Source: Thermodesulfobacteriota bacterium
Lineage (GTDB): Bacteria; Desulfobacterota; WTBG01; CAIYCZ01; CAIRTM01
DNA length: 64,000 nucleotides
Assembly: GCA_026415325.1 (NCBI GenBank)
Contig: JAOAHH010000072.1
Coordinates: 1 to 64,000 of the forward strand
Reading direction: 5' to 3'
The position numbers and the translations under genes were made by a program. The notes under the pieces are model-generated. The model saw only the letters and a program-made list of their open reading frames with translations. It was not told where the DNA came from and did not search any database. Below, piece after piece: positions 60,124 to 64,000 of the stretch; within the stretch, counting starts at the first letter, position 1; every line of letters starts with the position of its first letter.

Positions 60124-63063
60124 ATGAAAAAAATTTTTTTTTCAAGCGTAATTATCGTCGTCGTCGGTGTTTTTGCAGCGGTTGTGCTGCTATCCCAAAG
60201 TGCCAGAGTACCTCGATGGGTGGCGGCAAGACTTTCGCGTCTAACCGGTACAGAGGTGAGAATCAACGCAGTATCCCTCACGCTGTTTCCCTTGCCCCGT
60301 CTTACCCTTTCCGGTGTGTCCTGTGGTGCAGGTACACTGGCAACCATCCATGCCGAAACAGTATCGTTTTCTGCCTCCCCCATTGCGCTCGTGCAACAAT
60401 CAACGCTTCCAGCTCGTATCGTCTTCGAGAGGCCGATTGTCAACATCCATCTAAAAAAGATGTTGCCGCCTTCACGTAACCCATATACATCGCTTCAGAT
60501 GCAGCAGCAGCTTATAAAAGCGATTACTGTTGCAGCGCAACGATATGCCAATATGTCAGCTGAGATTCGAAATGGAGTGCTCACGTTACATGGTGAAGAC
60601 GGTATGGGTATATCGTTCTCTAATCTTTGTGCTGAGGCGACGGTTGCGCGCAACGGTGTGCGGTTTCGAGCATCGGTTGACTCAGAATTTTGGAAGAGCG
60701 TGCATCTTGATGCCACCCTAACAGAACAGTCCACTATGCATGACACTTCAACTGTTCGGGCACAGATTGCCGTGCAGGTCACGGAATGTAATCTTCGTGA
60801 GTTCCCAAAGCTGCTCGCGTTTCTGGCACTGCCTGAAAAAGCAGTACAGAGTATGAGTGCCTGGCTGCCTGCAGATGCACGACCGAGTTTTTTTGCGACA
60901 GCAGGGGTCGGGTTGCCAATGATTGAACCGTGGCATACTGCTCTTAACGTTCAAGCAACCGTTCAAGAATTTGGGTTCCACGTGCCGCAGGCGCACTGCG
61001 ATGTGCTTGCGCTAGGCGGTACCGTGACTCTTCAGGACGGCCGGCTCAGCATCACAAATTGGAGCGGCCGCATTGGCGCCTCAAGCTTAAATAACGTCAA
61101 TGCCGTACTCAATTTTCGTCAACAGGACAGAATAGATGTCGATATTCAGGGGGCTACAATCGTCCTTGACGATGCTGCGAAGATACTTGTACCAGTTGGT
61201 GACATTTGGCCGGCAGCGGATGTTGTCAAATCAGGAACGGGCAGAATCATCATTGATCGCGCGGCATTCAGCGGGCAGCTTGTACAGCCAAGCCAATGGA
61301 GCCTTACGCTCAACGGCACTATCAACAACGCTACTTTTGCAGTGCCGGGTGAACATGAAGCTCTTACCATATCCCGGGGAAATATTAAAATCACCGAGGA
61401 TACCGCCTCGATTACCGATGCCCATATTGCCTTTCTTGATACGCAGCTTGTTGGTTCTTTTGTTGCGCCAGGCTATCGCACAGGAATGCATTGTCTGAAG
61501 GCAAAGCTATCCGGCAGGATTGGCGCTGCTTCACTGGAAAAACTTTATTTACGGGGAAACCTGCCAAGCTGGTATGCCCTGCGTGCACCGGTTACCATCC
61601 ATCGGGCAAACATCATCTGGGAGTCTGACGGCAGGACAGAGATAACTGCCAACGCATCGTTTGCATCGGCAACACAGGTTGCTGCTGCTGTTCGCACCGA
61701 GGGGAAAACAATACAGATGTGCACGGTGAGGATTAACGATACAGATTCTCGCTGTGTCGTGCGTTTGAGCTCTCAGGGTGGCATATATGATTTGGCATGG
61801 CAGGGGCGTCTGCGCAGACCAACCCTTGACAAAATTTTTGCAGAAAATCGTTTCCTGACCGGCGAGATTACTGGTGATGTCACGGTGCGTCTGAATAAGA
61901 AAGACTATTACCAATCGTTGGCTCATGGAACGTTGCGGGTGCTGGATGCCGGATATCATGCGTTCTCCCCCGTGCCGCTCACGGTAGCAGAGGCTGTGTG
62001 CAACGCGCAGGGCAACAAAGTCAGGCTTGATGCTCACGGCGTTCGGTTTGGAACAAACGCCGCCGATATCACCGGCACGATAAGCATCTCCGCCGATGGT
62101 TTTGTCGTGGACGGTACGATATCCTCGCAGCGTCTTTGCCTTGATGAATTTGGGCAGTTTGATGCGGCGCAGGGGTCAACGCCGCGCATGGAACAGGTGG
62201 TATTCGGGGGCATGCCTCTTCGTGGTCGTCTTAACGTAGCGATACAAGAGCTTTCTCGAGATAAGGTTCTGCTTTCACCCTGTCATGCGGACATTCTTTT
62301 CCTTGAAAGGGAGATACAAATACGCGCCACCGATGTCAAGTTATGTGGCATTGAACTATCGGGGAATGCTAATGTGCGGCAGGACGATATTGCGCTCCAA
62401 GCAGTCACAACGGTGCAGAATGCTTCAGCGCGACATGCGATACAATGCCTTTTCGGCGAAACATCTCTCGTTACTGGAAAACTCGATCTCCGGGCAGAGC
62501 TTATGGCACAAGGTGCGGTTGGCCGTCTGCTTGATGATGTGCAGGGCTCAGTCGATGTCGTCCTTAAAAACGGACGAATCTATAAGTCAAATTTGCTTGC
62601 GGATATTTTTTCTTTTTTGAGTATCAGAAATTTACTGTTTGATAGAAGAATTGATATGGGGAAAAAGGGTCTCTCATACCGACGGTTTGACATGAAAGGG
62701 GATATCCATGGCGGTGTGCTGCATATCCGCGAAGCGCTGTTTGACAGCAACGCCTTGACCGTTGTAGGACAAGGAACGGTTTCACTGACGGACAGGAGAC
62801 TCGATCTGACGGTTTTGGCGACGCCGTTTCAAATACAGGATCTTGTGTTCATGAACCTGCCGGTAGTCGGTGCCCTGTTCGGGAAGACCCTGATCGGCGT
62901 TCCGTTGAAAATAACCGGAACCGTTGGCGATACAAAGGTGGTGCCCGGACCTCCGGCAGCATCAATACAAGGCCTTGTGGGGCTTGCGAGAGATATCGTA
63001 AAATTGCCTTTGCATATTGTTGAGCCGGTGATTGAACGGGCAAACGAAACAATGAAAAAATAA
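60124..63063 (+). CDS. AsmA-family outer-membrane-biogenesis/lipid-transfer-like protein
   Basis: This 979-aa protein has one N-terminal anchor (IFFSSVIIVVVGVFAAVVLL) and then an extended beta-rich body, the architecture of bridge-like AsmA/TamB/YhdP proteins. Characteristic parts are RLTGTEVRINAVSLTLFPLP, RLTLSGVSC, and the C-terminal DIFSFLSIRNLLFD, DMKGDIHGGVLHIREALFDS and FQIQDLVFMNLPVVGALFGK with LIGVPLKITGTVGD. Such proteins move or tether phospholipids between the membranes. It is followed by a lipoprotein gene in the same direction. Confidence 0.88.
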   Translation: MKKIFFSSVIIVVVGVFAAVVLLSQSARVPRWVAARLSRLTGTEVRINAVSLTLFPLPRLTLSGVSCGAGTLATIHAETVSFSASPIALVQQSTLPARIVFERPIVNIHLKKMLPPSRNPYTSLQMQQQLIKAITVAAQRYANMSAEIRNGVLTLHGEDGMGISFSNLCAEATVARNGVRFRASVDSEFWKSVHLDATLTEQSTMHDTSTVRAQIAVQVTECNLREFPKLLAFLALPEKAVQSMSAWLPADARPSFFATAGVGLPMIEPWHTALNVQATVQEFGFHVPQAHCDVLALGGTVTLQDGRLSITNWSGRIGASSLNNVNAVLNFRQQDRIDVDIQGATIVLDDAAKILVPVGDIWPAADVVKSGTGRIIIDRAAFSGQLVQPSQWSLTLNGTINNATFAVPGEHEALTISRGNIKITEDTASITDAHIAFLDTQLVGSFVAPGYRTGMHCLKAKLSGRIGAASLEKLYLRGNLPSWYALRAPVTIHRANIIWESDGRTEITANASFASATQVAAAVRTEGKTIQMCTVRINDTDSRCVVRLSSQGGIYDLAWQGRLRRPTLDKIFAENRFLTGEITGDVTVRLNKKDYYQSLAHGTLRVLDAGYHAFSPVPLTVAEAVCNAQGNKVRLDAHGVRFGTNAADITGTISISADGFVVDGTISSQRLCLDEFGQFDAAQGSTPRMEQVVFGGMPLRGRLNVAIQELSRDKVLLSPCHADILFLEREIQIRATDVKLCGIELSGNANVRQDDIALQAVTTVQNASARHAIQCLFGETSLVTGKLDLRAELMAQGAVGRLLDDVQGSVDVVLKNGRIYKSNLLADIFSFLSIRNLLFDRRIDMGKKGLSYRRFDMKGDIHGGVLHIREALFDSNALTVVGQGTVSLTDRRLDLTVLATPFQIQDLVFMNLPVVGALFGKTLIGVPLKITGTVGDTKVVPGPPAASIQGLVGLARDIVKLPLHIVEPVIERANETMKK

Positions 63064-63139
63064 ACCGGTTAACCTCCATGCCATGCTATCATTAAAAACT
63101 TAACCTCACAGCAATCCTTTATTACGAAAGGAAGTTGTT

Positions 63140-63610
63140 ATGGGAAAGGCATCTTCAAGATTTTTGAAAGGCATCGCCGTTGTGTCGCTGCTTTTTTGGG
63201 CAGGCTGCTTGCATTCAAGCCAAGGAAGCAAAACTTACACACGGGATCAGGCACAACGCCAGCTTTCGGTGTATTACGGTACGGTGCTCAAAGTTGCTGA
63301 TGTAAAAATACAGGCTGAACAAACCGGTGTCGGCGCCGTTGCAGGCGGTGTGCTCGGCGGTGTTGCAGGCTCTGCCATCGGCAGCGGCTCGGGGAGTCGT
63401 ATCGGAGCAGCAGCAGGCGCGGTGGGCGGTATGCTTGCAGGCCAGGCAGCAGAAAAAAGCCTTGGCACAAAAGACGGTCTTGAGCTTGAGGTTGAACTTG
63501 ACGATGGACGGCTCATCGTCATAGTTCAGGAAAAAGACGCTCAATTTTGCGTCGGCGACCGTGTGCGCATTATTCAGTCGCCAGACGGAAAGATGCGCGT
63601 GCGGCAGTAG
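63140..63610 (+). CDS. glycine-zipper outer-membrane lipoprotein
   Basis: This 156-aa lipoprotein has signal VSLLFWAGCLHSSQGSK with a lipobox ending in AGC. A glycine-zipper membrane segment (GVGAVAGGVLGGVAGSAIGS, GAAAGAVGGMLAGQAAEK) is the SlyB/17-kDa antigen pattern. A beta-rich C-terminal domain (LELEVELDDGRLIVIVQEKD and GDRVRIIQSP) completes it. GAAAGGAAG precedes the ATG. Glycine-zipper lipoproteins help maintain the outer membrane under stress. No regulator is nearby. Confidence 0.92.
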   Translation: MGKASSRFLKGIAVVSLLFWAGCLHSSQGSKTYTRDQAQRQLSVYYGTVLKVADVKIQAEQTGVGAVAGGVLGGVAGSAIGSGSGSRIGAAAGAVGGMLAGQAAEKSLGTKDGLELEVELDDGRLIVIVQEKDAQFCVGDRVRIIQSPDGKMRVRQ

Positions 63611-63663
63611 CGGCAGGGCGCCACCTGGCAACACTTTAAAAATTCACGGCTTACGGAAAAGTG

Positions 63664-63743
63664 CGTGAAGCGGGAAAGGTGAACGGTGAGAAGCGGAAGG
63701 CTTGCTTCTGCCCTCTTCCTTTATGCGCCGGTTACGCTTCACG
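63664..63743. repeat. long-range inverted repeat, MITE- or REP-like
   Basis: CGTGAAGCG (63664-63672) pairs perfectly with CGCTTCACG (63735-63743). Inside it, AGAAGC pairs with GCTTCT in the loop region. The units GTGAAGCGG, GTGAACGGTGAGAAGCGG and CGCTTCACG repeat in short form. This looks like an intergenic repeat cassette between two exported-protein genes. It has no T-run. Confidence 0.4.
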
Positions 63744-63786
63744 TTCTTAATATCACGCTTGCAACTTGATACAAGGAGATACTCAT

Positions 63787-64000
63787 TTGCTGATCAAACA
63801 ATCAATTTATTTAAAAACGGTTTTTGTATTTTTTACCCTGAAGATTACCCTGTTGTTTTTCTGCTGCCCGCTGTGGGGGCTCAGCCCGCCACAGTATTCG
63901 CTGTGGCGTCAGGTCAATGCCACGATCGGCGCAAGCGCATTCGTGGAGATCGGCGAGATGCAAGAAATGGGCGACGGGCAATACGAGTTTGATATCCGCT
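63787..64000 (+). CDS. exported protein, truncated at the window edge
   Basis: A TTG start at 63787, with AAGGAG 8 nt upstream (63773-63778), opens a frame that runs off the right edge. The first 31 codons look like a signal peptide (TVFVFFTLKITLLFFCCPLW). The mature part continues SPPQYSLWRQVNATIGASAF and EIGEMQEMGDGQYEFDIR, a beta-strand-like pattern. A CTG follows the TTG; no ATG exists in the early frame. The domain family cannot be named from 71 residues. Confidence 0.6.
   Translation, partial: MLIKQSIYLKTVFVFFTLKITLLFFCCPLWGLSPPQYSLWRQVNATIGASAFVEIGEMQEMGDGQYEFDIR

Noticed and set aside
1-64000. tRNA, rRNA, CRISPR, prophage or insertion-sequence features
   Set aside because: No tRNA- or rRNA-like segment, repeat-spacer array, integrase or transposase frame was recognised anywhere in the window.

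Overview
This window (about 54% GC by eye) comes from a Gram-negative bacterium that is probably anaerobic and motile. The evidence is LPS-type kinases and glycosyltransferases, a lipobox lipoprotein and an AsmA protein; a ferredoxin-dependent 2-oxoacid oxidoreductase and an oxygen-sensitive class I fumarase; and two chemoreceptors with flagellar sigma-28-like promoters. Futalosine-route menaquinone genes, a NADH-module-less Nuo complex and the Cys-rich tail of a PAS protein fit Desulfobacterota- or Nitrospirota-like lineages, but no marker gene here fixes the phylum. I see no rRNA, tRNA, CRISPR array, prophage or insertion sequence.

Layout. 1-1625 (-): truncated chemoreceptor. 1790-5477 (+): GT2 glycosyltransferase, B12-type radical SAM protein, MqnB and MqnD. 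5399-13172 (-): a long collinear run that, in transcription order, is Cys-rich zinc-ribbon protein, ImmA-like metallopeptidase, TPR protein, Ser/Thr kinase with an FGE-like domain, PP2C phosphatase, FHA protein and a small zinc-ribbon protein; this is a phospho-signalling block. 13275-14033 (+): small proteins. 14042-14581 (-): FMN-binding split-barrel protein. 14783-26185 (+): the nuo cluster A-B-C-D-H-I-J-K, an Mrp-like antiporter subunit, an 85-aa membrane protein, a second Mrp-like subunit, then M and N. NuoE, F and G and a textbook NuoL are absent. 26165-37216: FHA-GAF cyclase, AI-2E-type transporter, DUF488 protein, endonuclease IV, a complete chemoreceptor, a PAS protein, APS kinase and a response-regulator diguanylate cyclase.

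37369-47509: an envelope-polysaccharide region with a fused GT4-GT4 glycosyltransferase, an ATP-grasp ligase beside a C39-like cysteine peptidase, and a reverse operon of GT2, GT4, WaaP-like kinase, DegT aminotransferase and a tandem WaaP-like kinase. 47738-52030 (+): Gld-type ABC transporter with its auxiliary proteins. 52058-57436 (-): fumarase alpha and beta, 2-oxoacid:ferredoxin oxidoreductase delta-alpha-beta-gamma and purC, apparently one operon. 57577-64000 (+): fmt, a DUF721/DciA-like protein, an NAD(P)-binding oxidoreductase, AsmA, a glycine-zipper lipoprotein and a truncated exported protein.

How it fits together (inference): the Nuo complex lacks the NADH-oxidising module, so it probably takes electrons from ferredoxin or another donor and reduces menaquinone, whose pathway is partly encoded here. 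The Kor complex and fumarase link ferredoxin to C4/C5 carbon flow. The most unusual feature is the complex I cluster with four antiporter-like subunits and a small companion membrane protein in place of the usual L/M/N set.
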